A stretch of DNA of 64,000 nt from Cladorhizidae sp. MBARI D1340-BT2 (GCA_028752905.1 JAQNBH010000013.1:21573477-21637476); one strand, 5' to 3'; shown: positions 38,753 through 52,543, counted from the first letter of the stretch. Numbers and translations are program-made. The notes: generated by a model not told the origin, from the sequence alone.

Positions 38753-39848
38753 TGATATAAAAATTATCTTTTTTGGGTAAAGTGTAGAACAGTTATGAGC
38801 TTTACGGCAAAAAAACAAGATTTTTGGGGGGAAAATGAGAAACATATAGTCCAAATTAGGGCAAATATCAAGATAGAGAACACATAATGAAACCTATCAT
38901 TCGAATCATATCAAGTCCATTACAGTGAAGTTTGCAGAATATTATGGATGTTTGATATCAACAGAGAGCACAGGGAGAGACCAATCTTAATAGCTATATA
39001 TCAAGTTTATTCAGTGAAGTGTGGAGAATCTATGAAGCTAACCTGTCTAGCATCAAGATAGAGAACACATAGAGAAACCTATCATTCGAGTCATATCAAG
39101 TCCATTACAGTGAAGTATGCATAATAAATGGGTTTTTGGTATCAACAGAGAGCACAGAGAGAGACCTGTCTTAATAGCTATATATCAATGAAGTTTGGAG
39201 AATCCATGAAGCTAACATATTTAGCATCAAGAGAGAGCAGAGAGAAACCTATCTTGTGATTCTATCAAGTCCATTACTGTGAAGTATGCAAAATATACGG
39301 ATGTTTGGTATCAAGAGAGAGAACAGAGAGAGGCCTACCTTTAGAGCTATATATCAAGTCTATTAATTGAAGTGTAGAGAATCTATGAAGCTAACATGTT
39401 TAGCACAAGATAGAGAACACTGAGAGATACCTATCTTGCAAGTCCATTACAGTGAAGTGTGCAGAATATATGGATGTTTGGTATCAAGAGAGAGCACTTA
39501 GAGAGTCCTATCTTAATAGCTATACATCAACTCTATTCAGTGAAGTGTGGATAATCTACGAAGCTAACATGTTTACCATCAAGTAAGAGTACAATTCATA
39601 ACTGCCCTAATTAACAAGACCAAAGTCCCAGATTTTGTCAACTGATAGATAAGGCCCTTATCTGCAACATATCAACAGATTATCAATAAATGTAGTGGTT
39701 TTTCACTGGCAGGCCACCGCTTTGGCAACTGGAAAACGCCAGGAAATATCGCAAACCTTACCACTTCAAATCACCATAACTTGCTAATACTTAGAGTACT
39801 CAAAAATTTGGCACTTACAAAAGACAGATAATTAGAAGGGCTATCCGG
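38753..39848 (+). repeat. Unit 42, long (L), 1096 bp
   Basis: Head-a, tagtcc, B2-G, private gatagataagg (t at 39650). The tail mixes aaaatttgg with gcacttac and ends atccgg, so the last 60 bp look exchanged with a unit 34 type tail. Confidence 0.95.
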
Positions 39849-40942
39849 TGATATAAAAATTATCTTTTTTGGGTAAAGTGTAGAACAGTTATGAGCTTTA
39901 CGGCAAAAAAACAAGATTTTTGGGGGGGAAATGAGAAACATATAGACCAAATTAGGGCAAATATCAAGATAGAGAACACATAATGAAACCTATCATTCGA
40001 ATCATATCAAGTCCATTACAGTGAAGTGTGCAGAATATATGGATGTTTGTATCAAGAGAGAGCACTTAGAGAGTCCTATCTTAATAGCTTTACATCAAGT
40101 TTATTCAGTGAAGTGTGGAGAATCTATGAAGCTAACCTGTCTAGCATCAAGATAGAGAACACATAGAGAAACCTATCATTCGAGTCATATCAAGTCCATT
40201 ACAGTGAAGTATGCATAATAAATGGGTTTTTGGTATCAACAGAGAGCACAGAGAGAGACCTGTCTTAATAGCTATATATCAATGAAGTTTGGAGAATCCA
40301 TGAAGCTAACATATTTAGCATCAAGAGAGAGCAGAGAGAAACCTATCTTGTGATTCTATCAAGTCCATTACTGTGAAGTATGCAGAATATACGGATGTTT
40401 GGTATCAAGAGAGAGAACAGAGAGAGGCCTACCTTTAGAGCTATATATCAAGTCTATTAATTGAAGTGTAGAGAATCTATGAAGCTAACATGTTTAGCAC
40501 AAGATAGAGAACACTGAGAGATACCTATCTTGCAAGTCCATTACAGTGAAGGGTGCAGAATATATGGATGTTTGGTATCAAGAGAGAGCACTTAGAGAGT
40601 CCTATCTTAATAGCTATACATCAAGTCTATTCAGTGAAGTGTGGATAATCTACGAAGCTAACATGTTTACCATCAAGTAAGAGTACAATTCATAACTGCC
40701 CTAATTAACAAGACCAAAGTCCCAGATTTTGTCAACTGATAGAGAAGGCCCTTATCTGCAACATATCAACAGATTATCAATAAATGTAGTGGTTTTTCAC
40801 TGGCAGGCCACCGCTTTGGCAACTGGAAAACGCCAGGAAATATCGCAAACCTTACCACTTCAAATCGCCATAACTTGCTAATACTTAGAGTACTCAAAAA
40901 TGTGGCACTTACAAAAGACAGATAATTAGAAGGGCTATCCGG
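39849..40942 (+). repeat. Unit 43, L'', 1094 bp
   Basis: Same chimeric Q1 and tail as unit 37 (S-type B and C, then long-type D1; gaagggtgc; aatcgccat). A copy of the same recombinant 6041 bp away. Confidence 0.95.
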
Positions 40943-42036
40943 TGATATAAAAATTATCTTTTTTGGGTAAAGTGTAGAACAGTTATGAGCTTTACGGCAA
41001 AAAAACAAGATTTTTGGGGGGGAAATGAGAAACATATAGACCAAATTAGGGCAAATATCAAGATAGAGAACACATAATGAAACCTATCATTCGAATCATA
41101 TCAAGTCCATTACAGTGAAGTGTGCAGAATATATGGATGTTTGTATCAAGAGAGAGCACTTAGAGAGTCCTATCTTAATAGCTTTACATCAAGTCTATTC
41201 AGTGAAGTGTGGATAATCTACGAAGCTAACATGTTTAGCATCAAGATAGAGAACACATAGAGAAACCTATCCTTCGAGTCATATCAAGTCCATTACAGTG
41301 AAGTGTGCATAATAAATGGATTTTTGGTATCAACAGAGAGCACAGAGAGAGACCTGTCTTAATAGCTATATATCAATGAAGTTTGGAGAATCCATGAAGC
41401 TTACATATTTAGCATCAAGAGAGAGCAGAGAGAAACCTATCTTGTGATTCTATCAAGTCCATTACTGTGAAGTATGCAGAATATACAGATGTTTGGTATC
41501 AAGAGAGAGAACAGAGAGAGGACTACCTTTAGAGCTATATATCAAGTCTATTAATTGAAGTGTAGAGAATCTATGAAGCTAACATGTTTAGCTCAAGATA
41601 GAGAACACTGAGAGATACCTATCTTGCAAGTCCATTACAGTGAAGTGTGCAGAATATATGGATGTTTGATATCAAGAGAGAGCACTTAGAGAGTCCTATC
41701 TTAATAGCTATACATCAAGTCTATTCAGTGAAGTGTGGATAATCTACGAAGCTAACATGTTTAGCATCAAGTAAGAGTACAATTCATAACTGCCCTAATT
41801 AACAAGACCAAAGTCCCAGATTTTGTCAACTGATAGAGAAGGCCCTTATCTCCAACATGTCAACAGATTATCAATAAATGTAGTGGTTTTTCACTGGCAG
41901 GCCACCGCTTTGGCAACTGGAAAACGCCAGGAAATATCGCAAACCTTACCACTTCAAATCACCATAACTTGCTAATACTTAGAGTACTCAAAATTTTGGC
42001 ACGTACAAAAGACAGATAATTAGAAGGGCTATCCGG
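40943..42036 (+). repeat. Unit 44, L', 1094 bp
   Basis: As unit 38: aatggattttt, ctccaacatg, aaaattttggcacg, followed by head-c. Confidence 0.95.
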
Positions 42037-43132
42037 TGATATAAAAATTATCTTTTTTGGGTAAAGTGTAGAAAAGTTATGAGATTTACGGCCAAAAAAA
42101 AAGATTTTTGTGGGAAAAATGAGAAACATATAGACCAAATTAGGGCAAATATCAAGATAGAGAACACATAATGAAACCTATCATTCGAATCATATCAAGT
42201 CCATTACAGTGAAGTTTGCAGAATATTATGGATGTTTGATATCAACAGAGAGCACAGGGAGAGACCAATCTTAATAGATATATATCAAGTTTATTCAGTG
42301 AAGTGTGGAGAATCTATGAAGCTAACCTGTCTAGCATCAAGATAGAGAACACATAGAGAAACCTATCATTCGAGTCATATCAAGTCCATTACAGTGAAGT
42401 ATGCATAATAAATGTTTTTTTTGTATCAACAGAGAGCACAGAGAGAGACCTGTCTTAATAGCTATATATCAATGAAGTTTGGAGAATCCATGAAGCTAAC
42501 ATATTTAGCATCAAGAGAGAGCAGAGAGAAACCTATCTTGTGATTCTATCAAGTCCATTACTGTGAAGTATGCAAAATATACGGATGTTTGGTATCAAGA
42601 GAGAGAACAGAGAGAGGCCTACCTTTAGAGCTATATATCAAGTCTATTAATTGAAGTGTAGAGAATCTATGAAGCTAACATGTTTAGCACAAGATAGAGA
42701 ACACTGAGAGATACCTATCTTGCAAGTCCATTACAGTGAAGTGTGCAGAATATATGGATGTTTGGTATCAAGAGAGAGCACTTAGAGAGTCCTATCTTAA
42801 TAGCTATACATCAACTCTATTCAGTGAAGTGTGGATAATCTACGAAGCTAACATGTTTACCATCAAGTAAGAGTACAATTCATAACTGCCCTAATTAACA
42901 AGACCAAAGTCCCAGATTTTGTCAACTGATAGAGAAGGCCCTTATCTGCAACATATCAACAGATTATCAATAAATGTAGTGGTTTTTCACTGGCAGGCCA
43001 CCGCTTTGGCAACTGGAAAACGCCAGGAAATATCGCAAACCTTACCACTTCAAATCACCATAACTTGCTAATACTTAGAGTACTCAAAAATTTGGCACGT
43101 ACAAAAGACAGATAATTAGAAGGGCTATCAGG
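42037..43132 (+). repeat. Unit 45, long (L) with head-c, 1096 bp
   Basis: As unit 40: head-c, aatagatatatatc, B2-T, end atcagg. Confidence 0.96.
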
Positions 43133-43699
43133 TGATATAAAAATTATCTTTTTTAGATAAAGTTTAGAAAAGTTATGAGCTTTACGGCAAAAAAAAAAGA
43201 TTTTTTGGGGGAAAATGAGAAACATATAGACCAAATTAGGGCAAATATCAAGATAGAGAACACATAATGAAACCTATCATTCGAATCATATCAAGTCCAT
43301 TACAGTGAAGTGTGCAGAATATATGGATGTTTGTATCAAGAGAGAGCACTTAGAGAGTCCTATGTTAATAGCTTTACATCAAGTCTATTCAGTGAAGTGT
43401 GGATAATCTACGAAGCTAACATGTTTAGCATCAAGTAAGAGTACAATTCATAACTGCCCTAATTAACAAGACCATGTCCCAGATTTTGTCAACTGATAGA
43501 GAAGGCCCTTATCTGCAACATGTCAACAGATTATCAATAAATGTAGTGGTTTTTCACTGGCAGGCAACCGCTTTGGCAACTGGAAAACGCCAGGAAATAT
43601 CGCAAACCTTACCACTTCAAATCACCATAACTTGCTAATACTTAGAGTACTCAAACTTTTGGCACGTACAAAAGACAGATAATTAGAAGGGCTATCCGG
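43133..43699 (+). repeat. Unit 46, short (S), 567 bp
   Basis: Head-b variant ttttttagataaag (a at 43155), A10, T6G5A4, ggcaacc. The ttttttag change recurs only in unit 59. Confidence 0.96.
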
Positions 43700-44795
43700 T
43701 GATATAAAAATTATCTTTTTTGGGTAAAGTGTAGAACAGTTATGAGCTTTACGGCAAAAAAACAAGATTTTTGGGGGGAAAATGAGAAACATATAGTCCA
43801 AATTAGGGCAAATATCAAGATAGAGAACACATAATGAAACCTATCATTCGAATCATATCAAGTCCATTACAGTGAAGTTTGCAGAATATTATGGATGTTT
43901 GATATCAACAGAGAGCACAGGGAGAGACCAATCTTAATAGCTATATATCAAGTTTATTCAGTGAAGTGTGGAGAATCTATGAAGCTAACCTGTCTAGCAT
44001 CAAGATAGAGAACACATAGAGAAACCTATCATTCGAGTCATATCAAGTCCATTACAGTGAAGTATGCATAATAAATGGGTTTTTGGTATCAACAGAGAGC
44101 ACAGAGAGAGACCTGTCTTAATAGCTATATATCAATGAAGTTTGGAGAATCCATGAAGCTAACATATTTAGCATCAAGAGAGAGCAGAGAGAAACCTATC
44201 TTGTGATTCTATCAAGTCCATTACTGTGAAGTATGCAAAATATACGGATGTTTGGTATCAAGAGAGAGAACAGAGAGAGGCCTACCTTTAGAGCTATATA
44301 TCAAGTCTATTAATTGAAGTGTAGAGAATCTATGAAGCTAACATGTTTAGCACAAGATAGAGAACACTGAGAGATACCTATCTTGCAAGTCCATTACAGT
44401 GAAGTGTGCAGAATATATGGATGTTTGGTATCAAGAGAGAGCACTTAGAGAGTCCTATCTTAATAGCTATACATCAACTCTATTCAGTGAAGTGTGGATA
44501 ATCTACGAAGCTAACATGTTTACCATCAAGTAAGAGTACAATTCATAACTGCCCTAATTAACAAGACCAAAGTCCCAGATTTTGTCAACTGATAGAGAAG
44601 GCCCTTATCTGCAACATATCAACAGATTATCAATAAATGTAGTGGTTTTTCACTGGCAGGCCACCGCTTTGGCAACTGGAAAACGCCAGGAAATATCGCA
44701 AACCTTACCACTTCAAATCACCATAACTTGCTAATACTTAGAGTACTCAAAAATTTGGCACGTACAAAAGACAGATAATTAGAAGGGCTATCAGG
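43700..44795 (+). repeat. Unit 47, long (L), 1096 bp
   Basis: Head-a, tagtcc, B2-G, B3 gcaaaatata, aatcaccat, end atcagg. Confidence 0.96.
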
Positions 44796-45362
44796 TGATA
44801 TAAAAATTATCTTTTTTGGATAAAGTTTAGAAAAGTTATGAGCTTTACGGCAAAAAAAAAAGATTTTTGGGGGGAAAATGAGAAACATATAGACCAAATT
44901 AGGGCAAATAACAAGATAGAGAACACATAATGAAACCTATCATTCGAATCATATCAAGTCCATTACAGTGAAGTGTGCAGAATATATGGATGTTTGTATC
45001 AAGAGAGAGCACTTAGAGAGTCCTATGTTAATAGCTTTACATCAAGTCTATTCAGTGAAGTGTGGATAATCTACGAAGCTAACATGTTTAGCATCAAGTA
45101 AGAGTACAATTCATAACTGCCCTAATTAACAAGACCATGTCCCAGATTTTGTCAACTGATAGAGAAGGCCCTTATCTGCAACATGTCAACAGATTATCAA
45201 TAAATGTAGTGGTTTTTCACTGGCAGGCAACCGCTTTGGCAACTGGAAAACGCCAGGAAATATCGCAAACCTTACCACTTCAAATCACCATAACTTGCTA
45301 ATACTTAGAGTACTCAAACTTTTGGCACGTACAAAAGACAGATAATTAGAAGGGCTATCCGG
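44796..45362 (+). repeat. Unit 48, short (S), 567 bp
   Basis: Head-b, A10; a private change turns the atcaag start of A into aacaag (a at 44911); ggcaacc; end atccgg. Confidence 0.96.
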
Positions 45363-45930
45363 TGATATAAAAATTATCTTTTTTGGGTAAAGTGTAGAAC
45401 AGTTATGAGCTTTACGGCAAAAAAACAAGATTTTTGGGGGGAAAATGAGAAACATATAGACCAAATTAGGGCAAATATCAAGATAGAGAACACATAATGA
45501 AACCTATCATTCGAATCATATCAAGTCCATTACAGTGAAGTTTGCAGAATATTATGGATGTTTGTATCAAGAGAGAGCACTTAGAGAGTCCTATGTTAAT
45601 AGCTTTACATCAAGTCTATTCAGTGAAGTGTGGATAATCTACGAAGCTAACATGTTTAGCATCAAGTAAGAGTACAATTCATAACTGCCCTAATTAACAA
45701 GACCATGTCCCAGATTTTGTCAACTGATAGAGAAGGCCCTTATCTGCAACATGTCAACAGATTATCAATAAATGTAGTGGTTTTTCACTGGCAGGCAACC
45801 GCTTTGGCAACTGGAAAACGCCAGGAAATATCGCAAACCTTACCACTTCAAATCACCATAACTTGCTAATACTTAGAGTACTCAAACTTTTGGCACGTAC
45901 AAAAGACTGATAATTAGAAGGGCTATCCGG
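45363..45930 (+). repeat. Unit 49, chimeric short unit (L front, S back), 568 bp
   Basis: Head-a, unusual for S, with A and most of B from a long unit (gaagtttgcagaatattatg), then S-type C, D and tail (agctttac, accatgtccc, ggcaacc). The switch lies at about 45552-45564. It follows S unit 48 directly, giving S-S. Private aaaagactga in the tail. Confidence 0.94.
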
Positions 45931-47026
45931 TGATATAAAAATTATCTTTTTTGGGTAAAGTGTAGAACAGTTATGAGCTTTACGGCAAAAAAACAAGATT
46001 TTTGGGGGGAAAATGAGAAACATATAGTCCAAATTAGGGCAAATATCAAGATAGAGAACACATAATGAAACCTATCATTCGAATCATATCAAGTCCATTA
46101 CAGTGAAGTTTGCAGAATATTATGGATGTTTGATATCAACAGAGAGCACAGGGAGAGACCAATCTTAATAGCTATATATCAAGTTTATTCAGTGAAGTGT
46201 GGAGAATCTATGAAGCTAACCTGTCTAGCATCAAGATAGAGAACACATAGAGAAACCTATCATTCGAGTCATATCAAGTCCATTACAGTGAAGTATGCAT
46301 AATAAATGGGTTTTTGGTATCAACAGAGAGCACAGAGAGAGACCTGTCTTAATAGCTATATATCAATGAAGTTTGGAGAATCCATGAAGCTAACATATTT
46401 AGCATCAAGAGAGAGCAGAGAGAAACCTATCTTGTGATTCTATCAAGTCCATTACTGTGAAGTATGCAAAATATACGGATGTTTGGTATCAAGAGAGAGA
46501 ACAGAGAGAGGCCTACCTTTAGAGCTATATATCAAGTCTATTAATTGAAGTGTAGAGAATCTATGAAGCTAACATGTTTAGCACAAGATAGAGAACACTG
46601 AGAGATACCTATCTTGCAAGTCCATTACAGTGAAGTGTGCAGAATATATGGATGTTTGGTATCAAGAGAGAGCACTTAGAGAGTCCTATCTTAATAGCTA
46701 TACATCAACTCTATTCAGTGAAGTGTGGATAATCTACGAAGCTAACATGTTTACCATCAAGTAAGAGTACAATTCATAACTGCCCTAATTAACAAGACCA
46801 AAGTCCCAGATTTTGTCAACTGATAGAGAAGGCCCTTATCTGCAACATATGAACAGATTATAAATAAATGTAGTGGTTTTTCACTGGCAGGCCACCGCTT
46901 TGGCAACTGGAAAACGCCAGGAAATATCGCAAACCTTACCACTTCAAATCACCATAACTTGCTAATACTTAGAGTACTCAAAAATTTGGCACGTACAAAA
47001 GACAGATAATTAGAAGGGCTATCAGG
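45931..47026 (+). repeat. Unit 50, long (L), 1096 bp
   Basis: Head-a, tagtcc, B2-G. Private changes catatgaac (46851) and attataaataa (46861) in the tail. aatcaccat, end atcagg. Confidence 0.96.
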
Positions 47027-47593
47027 TGATATAAAAATTATCTTTTTTGGATAAAGTTTAGAAAAGTTATGAGCTTTACGGCAAAAAAAAAAGATTTTTG
47101 GGGGGAAAATGAGAAACATATAGACCAAATTAGGGCAAATATCAAGATAGAGAACACATAATGAAACCTATCATTCGAATCATATCAAGTCCATTACAGT
47201 GAAGTGTGCAGAATATATGGATGTTTGTATCAAGAGAGAGCACTTAGAGAGTCCTATGTTAATAGCTTTACATCAAGTCTATTCAGTGAAGTGTGGATAA
47301 TCTACGAAGCTAACATGTTTAGCATCAAGTAAGAGTACAATTCATAACTGCCCTAATTAACAAGACCATGTCCCAGATTTTGTCAACTGATAGAGAAGGC
47401 CCTTATCTGCAACATGTCAACAGATTATCAATAAATGTAGTGGTTTTTCACTGGCAGGCAACCGCTTTGGCAACTGGAAAACGCCAGGAAATATCGCAAA
47501 CCTTACCACTTCAAATCACCATAACTTGCTAATACTTAGAGTACTCAAACTTTTGGCACGTACAAAAGACAGATAATTAGAAGGGCTATCCGG
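47027..47593 (+). repeat. Unit 51, short (S), 567 bp
   Basis: Head-b, A10, T5G6A4, ggcaacc, end atccgg. Confidence 0.96.
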
Positions 47594-48689
47594 TGATATA
47601 AAAATTATCTTTTTTGGGTAAAGTGTAGAACAGTTATGAGCTTTACGGCAAAAAAACAAGATTTTTGGGGGGAAAATGAGAAACATATAGTCCAAATTAG
47701 GGCAAATATCAAGATAGAGAACACATAATGAAACCTATCATTCGAATCATATCAAGTCCATTACAGTGAAGTTTGCAGAATATTATGGATGTTTGATATC
47801 AACAGAGAGCACAGGGAGAGACCAATCTTAATAGCTATATATCAAGTTTATTCAGTGAAGTGTGGAGAATCTATGAAGCTAACCTGTCTAGCATCAAGAT
47901 AGAGAACACATAGAGAAACCTATCATTCGAGTCATATCAAGTCCATTACAGTGAAGTATGCATAATAAATGGGTTTTTGGTATCAACAGAGAGCACAGAG
48001 AGAGACCTGTCTTAATAGCTATATATCAATGAAGTTTGGAGAATCCATGAAGCTAACATATTTAGCATCAAGAGAGAGCAGAGAGAAACCTATCTTGTGA
48101 TTCTATCAAGTCCATTACTGTGAAGTATGCAAAATATACGGATGTTTGGTATCAAGAGAGAGAACAGAGAGAGGCCTACCTTTAGAGCTATATATCAAGT
48201 CTATTAATTGAAGTGTAGAGAATCTATGAAGCTAACATGTTTAGCACAAGATAGAGAACACTGAGAGATACCTATCTTGCAAGTCCATTACAGTGAAGTG
48301 TGCAGAATATATGGATGTTTGATATCAAGAGAGAGCACTTAGAGAGTCCTATCTTAATAGCTATACATCAAGTCTATTCAGTGAAGTGTGGATAATCTAC
48401 GAAGCTAACATGTTTAGCATCAAGTAAGAGTACAATTCATAACTGCCCTAATTAACAAGACCAAAGTCCCAGATTTTGTCAACTGATAGAGAAGGCCCTT
48501 ATCTCCAACATGTCAACAGATTATCAATAAATGTAGTGGTTTTTCACTGGCAGGCCACCGCTTTGGCAACTGGAAAACGCCAGGAAATATCGCAAACCTT
48601 ACCACTTCAAATCACCATAACTTGCTAATACTTAGAGTACTCAAACTTTTGGCACGTACAAAAGACAGATAATTAGAAGGGCTATCCGG
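47594..48689 (+). repeat. Unit 52, long (L) with L'-type 3' end, 1096 bp
   Basis: The front and Q1-Q3 are the common long type (tagtcc, B2-G, gcaaaatata). From the end of B4 it has L' markers: tttgatatcaag, caagtctattc, ttagc, ctccaacatg, aacttttgg. The switch lies in Q4 near 48255-48320. Confidence 0.95.
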
Positions 48690-49785
48690 TGATATAAAAA
48701 TTATCTTTTTTGGGTAAAGTGTAGAACAGTTATGAGCTTTACGGCAAAAAAACAAGATTTTTGGGGGGAAAATGAGAAACATATAGTCCAAATTAGGGCA
48801 AATATCAAGATAGAGAACACATAATGAAACCTATCATTCGAATCATATCAAGTCCATTACAGTGAAGTTTGCAGAATATTATGGATGTTTGATATCAACA
48901 GAGAGCACAGGGAGAGACCAATCTTAATAGCTATATATCAAGTTTATTCAGTGAAGTGTGGAGAATCTATGAAGCTAACCTGTCTAGCATCAAGATAGAG
49001 AACACATAGAGAAACCTATCATTCGAGTCATATCAAGTCCATTACAGTGAAGTATGCATAATAAATGGGTTTTTGGTATCAACAGAGAGCACAGAGAGAG
49101 ACCTGTCTTAATAGCTATATATCAATGAAGTTTGGAGAATCCATGAAGCTAACATATTTAGCATCAAGAGAGAGCAGAGAGAAACCTATCTTGTGATTCT
49201 ATCAAGTCCATTACTGTGAAGTATGCAAAATATACGGATGTTTGGTATCAAGAGAGAGAACAGAGAGAGGCCTACCTTTAGAGCTATATATCAAGTCTAT
49301 TAATTGAAGTGTAGAGAATCTATGAAGCTAACATGTTTAGCACAAGATAGAGAACACTGAGAGATACCTATCTTGCAAGTCCATTACAGTGAAGTGTGCA
49401 GAATATATGGATGTTTGATATCAAGAGAGAGCACTTAGAGAGTCCTATCTTAATAGCTATACATCAAGTCTATTCAGTGAAGTGTGGATAATCTACGAAG
49501 CTAACATGTTTAGCATCAAGTAAGAGTACAATTCATAACTGCCCTAATTAACAAGACCAAAGTCCCAGATTTTGTCAACTGATAGAGAAGGCCCTTATCT
49601 CCAACATGTCAACAGATTATCAATAAATGTAGTGGTTTTTCACTGGCAGGCCACCGCTTTGGCAACTGGAAAACGCCAGGAAATATCGCAAACCTTACCA
49701 CTTCAAATCACCATAACTTGCTAATACTTAGAGTACTCAAAATTTTGGCACGTACAAAAGACAGATAATTAGAAGGGCTATCCGG
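48690..49785 (+). repeat. Unit 53, long (L) with L'-type 3' end, 1096 bp
   Basis: Same L/L' chimera as unit 52, but the tail has aaaattttggcacg and the next head is head-c. Confidence 0.95.
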
Positions 49786-50880
49786 TGATATAAAATTATC
49801 TTTTTTGGGTTAAGTGTAGAAAAGTTATGAGATTTACGGCCAAAAAAAAAGATTTTTGTGGGAAAAATGAGAAACATATAGACCAAATTAGGGCAAATAT
49901 CAAGATAGAGAACACATAATGAAACCTATCATTCGAATCATATCAAGTCCATTACAGTGAAGTTTGCAGAATATTATGGATGTTTGATATCAACAGAGAG
50001 CACAGGGAGAGACCAATCTTAATAGATATATATCAAGTTTATTCAGTGAAGTGTGGAGAATCTATGAAGCTAACCTGTCTAGCATCAAGATAGAGAACAC
50101 ATAGAGAAACCTATCATTCGAGTCATATCAAGTCCATTACAGTGAAGTATGCATAATAAATGTTTTTTTTGTATCAACAGAGAGCACAGAGAGAGACCTG
50201 TCTTAATAGCTATATATCAATGAAGTTTGGAGAATCCATGAAGCTAACATATTTAGCATCAAGAGAGAGCAGAGAGAAACCTATCTTGTGATTCTATCAA
50301 GTCCATTACTGTGAAGTATGCAAAATATACGGATGTTTGGTATCAAGAGAGAGAACAGAGAGAGGCCTACCTTTAGAGCTATATATCAAGTCTATTAATT
50401 GAAGTGTAGAGAATCTATGAAGCTAACATGTTTAGCACAAGATAGAGAACACTGAGAGATACCTATCTTGCAAGTCCATTACAGTGAAGTGTGCAGAATA
50501 TATGGATGTTTGGTATCAAGAGAGAGCACTTAGAGAGTCCTATCTTAATAGCTATACATCAACTCTATTCAGTGAAGTGTGGATAATCTACGAAGCTAAC
50601 ATGTTTACCATCAAGTAAGAGTACAATTCATAACTGCCCTAATTAACAAGACCAAAGTCCCAGATTTTGTCAACTGATAGAGAAGGCCCTTATCTGCAAC
50701 ATATCAACAGATTATCAATAAATGTAGTGGTTTTTCACTGGCAGGCCACCGCTTTGGCAACTGGAAAACGCCAGGAAATATCGCAAACCTTACCACTTCA
50801 AATCACCATAACTTGCTAATACTTAGAGTACTCAAAAATTTGGCACGTACAAAAGACAGATAATTAGAAGGGCTATCAGG
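49786..50880 (+). repeat. Unit 54, long (L) with head-c, 1095 bp
   Basis: As units 40 and 45, but the start reads tgatataaaattatc (one a lost) and gggttaagtg (t at 49811). B2-T, end atcagg. Confidence 0.96.
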
Positions 50881-51447
50881 TGATATAAAAATTATCTTTT
50901 TTGGATAAAGTTTAGAAAAGTTATGAGCTTTACGGCAAAAAAAAAATATTTTTGGGGGGAAAATGAGAAACATATAGACCAAATTAGGGCAAATATCAAG
51001 ATAGAGAACACATAATGAAACCTATCATTCGAATCATATCAAGTCCATTACAGTGAAGTGTGCAGAATATATGGATGTTTGTATCAAGAGAGAGCACTTA
51101 GAGAGTCCTATGTTAATAGCTTTACATCAAGTCTATTCAGTGAAGTGTGGATAATCTACGAAGCTAACATGTTTAGCATCAAGTAAGAGTACAATTCATA
51201 ACTGCCCTAATTAACAAGACCATGTCCCAGATTTTGTCAACTGATAGAGAAGGCCCTTATCTGCAACATGTCAACAGATTATCAATAAATGTAGTGGTTT
51301 TTCACTGGCAGGCAACCGCTTTGGCAACTGGAAAACGCCAGGAAATATCGCAAACCTTACCACTTCAAATCACCATAACTTGCTAATACTTAGAGTACTT
51401 AAACTTTTGGCACGTACAAAAGACAGATAATTAGAAGGGCTATCCGG
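50881..51447 (+). repeat. Unit 55, short (S), 567 bp
   Basis: Head-b, A10 followed by tatttttg (t at 50947). A private gagtactt (t at 51400) breaks the tail palindrome GAGTACTC. ggcaacc. Confidence 0.96.
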
Positions 51448-52543
51448 TGATATAAAAATTATCTTTTTTGGGTAAAGTGTAGAACAGTTATGAGCTTTAC
51501 GGCAAAAAAACAAGATTTTTGGGGGGAAAATGAGAAACATATAGTCCAAATTAGGGCAAATATCAAGATAGAGAACACATAATGAAACCTATCATTCGAA
51601 TCATATCAAGTCCATTACAGTGAAGTTTGCAGAATATTATGGATGTTTGATATCAACAGAGAGCACAGGGAGAGACCAATCTTAATAGCTATATATCAAG
51701 TTTATTCAGTGAAGTGTGGAGAATCTATGAAGCTAACCTGTCTAGCATCAAGATAGAGAACACATAGAGAAACCTATCATTCGAGTCATATCAAGTCCAT
51801 TACAGTGAAGTATGCATAATAAATGGGTTTTTGGTATCAACAGAGAGCACAGAGAGAGACCTGTCTTAATAGCTATATATCAATGAAGTTTGGAGAATCC
51901 ATGAAGCTAACATATTTAGCATCAAGAGAGAGCAGAGAGAAACCTATCTTGTGATTCTATCAAGTCCATTACTGTGAAGTATGCAAAATATACGGATGTT
52001 TGGTATCAAGAGAGAGAACAGAGAGAGGCCTACCTTTAGAGCTATATATCAAGTCTATTAATTGAAGTGTAGAGAATCTATGAAGCTAACATGTTTAGCA
52101 CAAGATAGAGAACACTGAGAGATACCTATCTTGCAAGTCCATTACAGTGAAGTGTGCAGAATATATGGATGTTTGGTATCAAGAGAGAGCACTTAGAGAG
52201 TCCTATCTTAATAGCTATACATCAACTCTATTCAGTGAAGTGTGGATAATCTACGAAGCTAACATGTTTACCATCAAGTAAGAGTACAATTCATAACTGC
52301 CCTAATTAACAAGACCAAAGTCCCAGATTTTGTCAACTGATAGAGAAGGCCCTTATCTGCAACATATCAACAGATTATCAATAAATGTAGTGGTTTTTCA
52401 CTGGCAGGCCACCGCTTTGGCAACTGGAAAACGCCAGGAAATATCGCAAACCTTACCACTTCAAATCACCATAACTTGCTAATACTTAGAGTACTCAAAA
52501 ATTTGGCACGTACAAAAGACAGATAATTAGAAGGGCTATCAGG
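51448..52543 (+). repeat. Unit 56, long (L), 1096 bp
   Basis: Head-a, tagtcc, B2-G, B3 gcaaaatata, aatcaccat, end atcagg. First L of the five-dimer run. Confidence 0.96.

Larger units (their letters stand above)
33808..44795 (+). repeat. Duplicated block: 33808-39848 and 39849-44795, differing by one unit
   Basis: The first copy (6041 bp) reads L'', L', L', L(head-c), S, L. The second (4947 bp) reads L'', L', L(head-c), S, L. The 1094-bp difference is exactly one L' unit, the one at 35996-37089. Rare markers repeat in both copies: the S/L switch inside Q1, aatggattttt, aaaattttggcacg and aatagatatatatc. Confidence 0.85.

Noticed and set aside
4877..46942. Minus-strand open frames of 61-92 codons at 4877, 16943, 30443, 31441, 33631, 34725, 40766 and 46757
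   Set aside because: All lie within satellite units, mostly across the tail-head junction. They open or close with single marker bases and homopolymer changes, are absent from most units, and show no recognisable domain.
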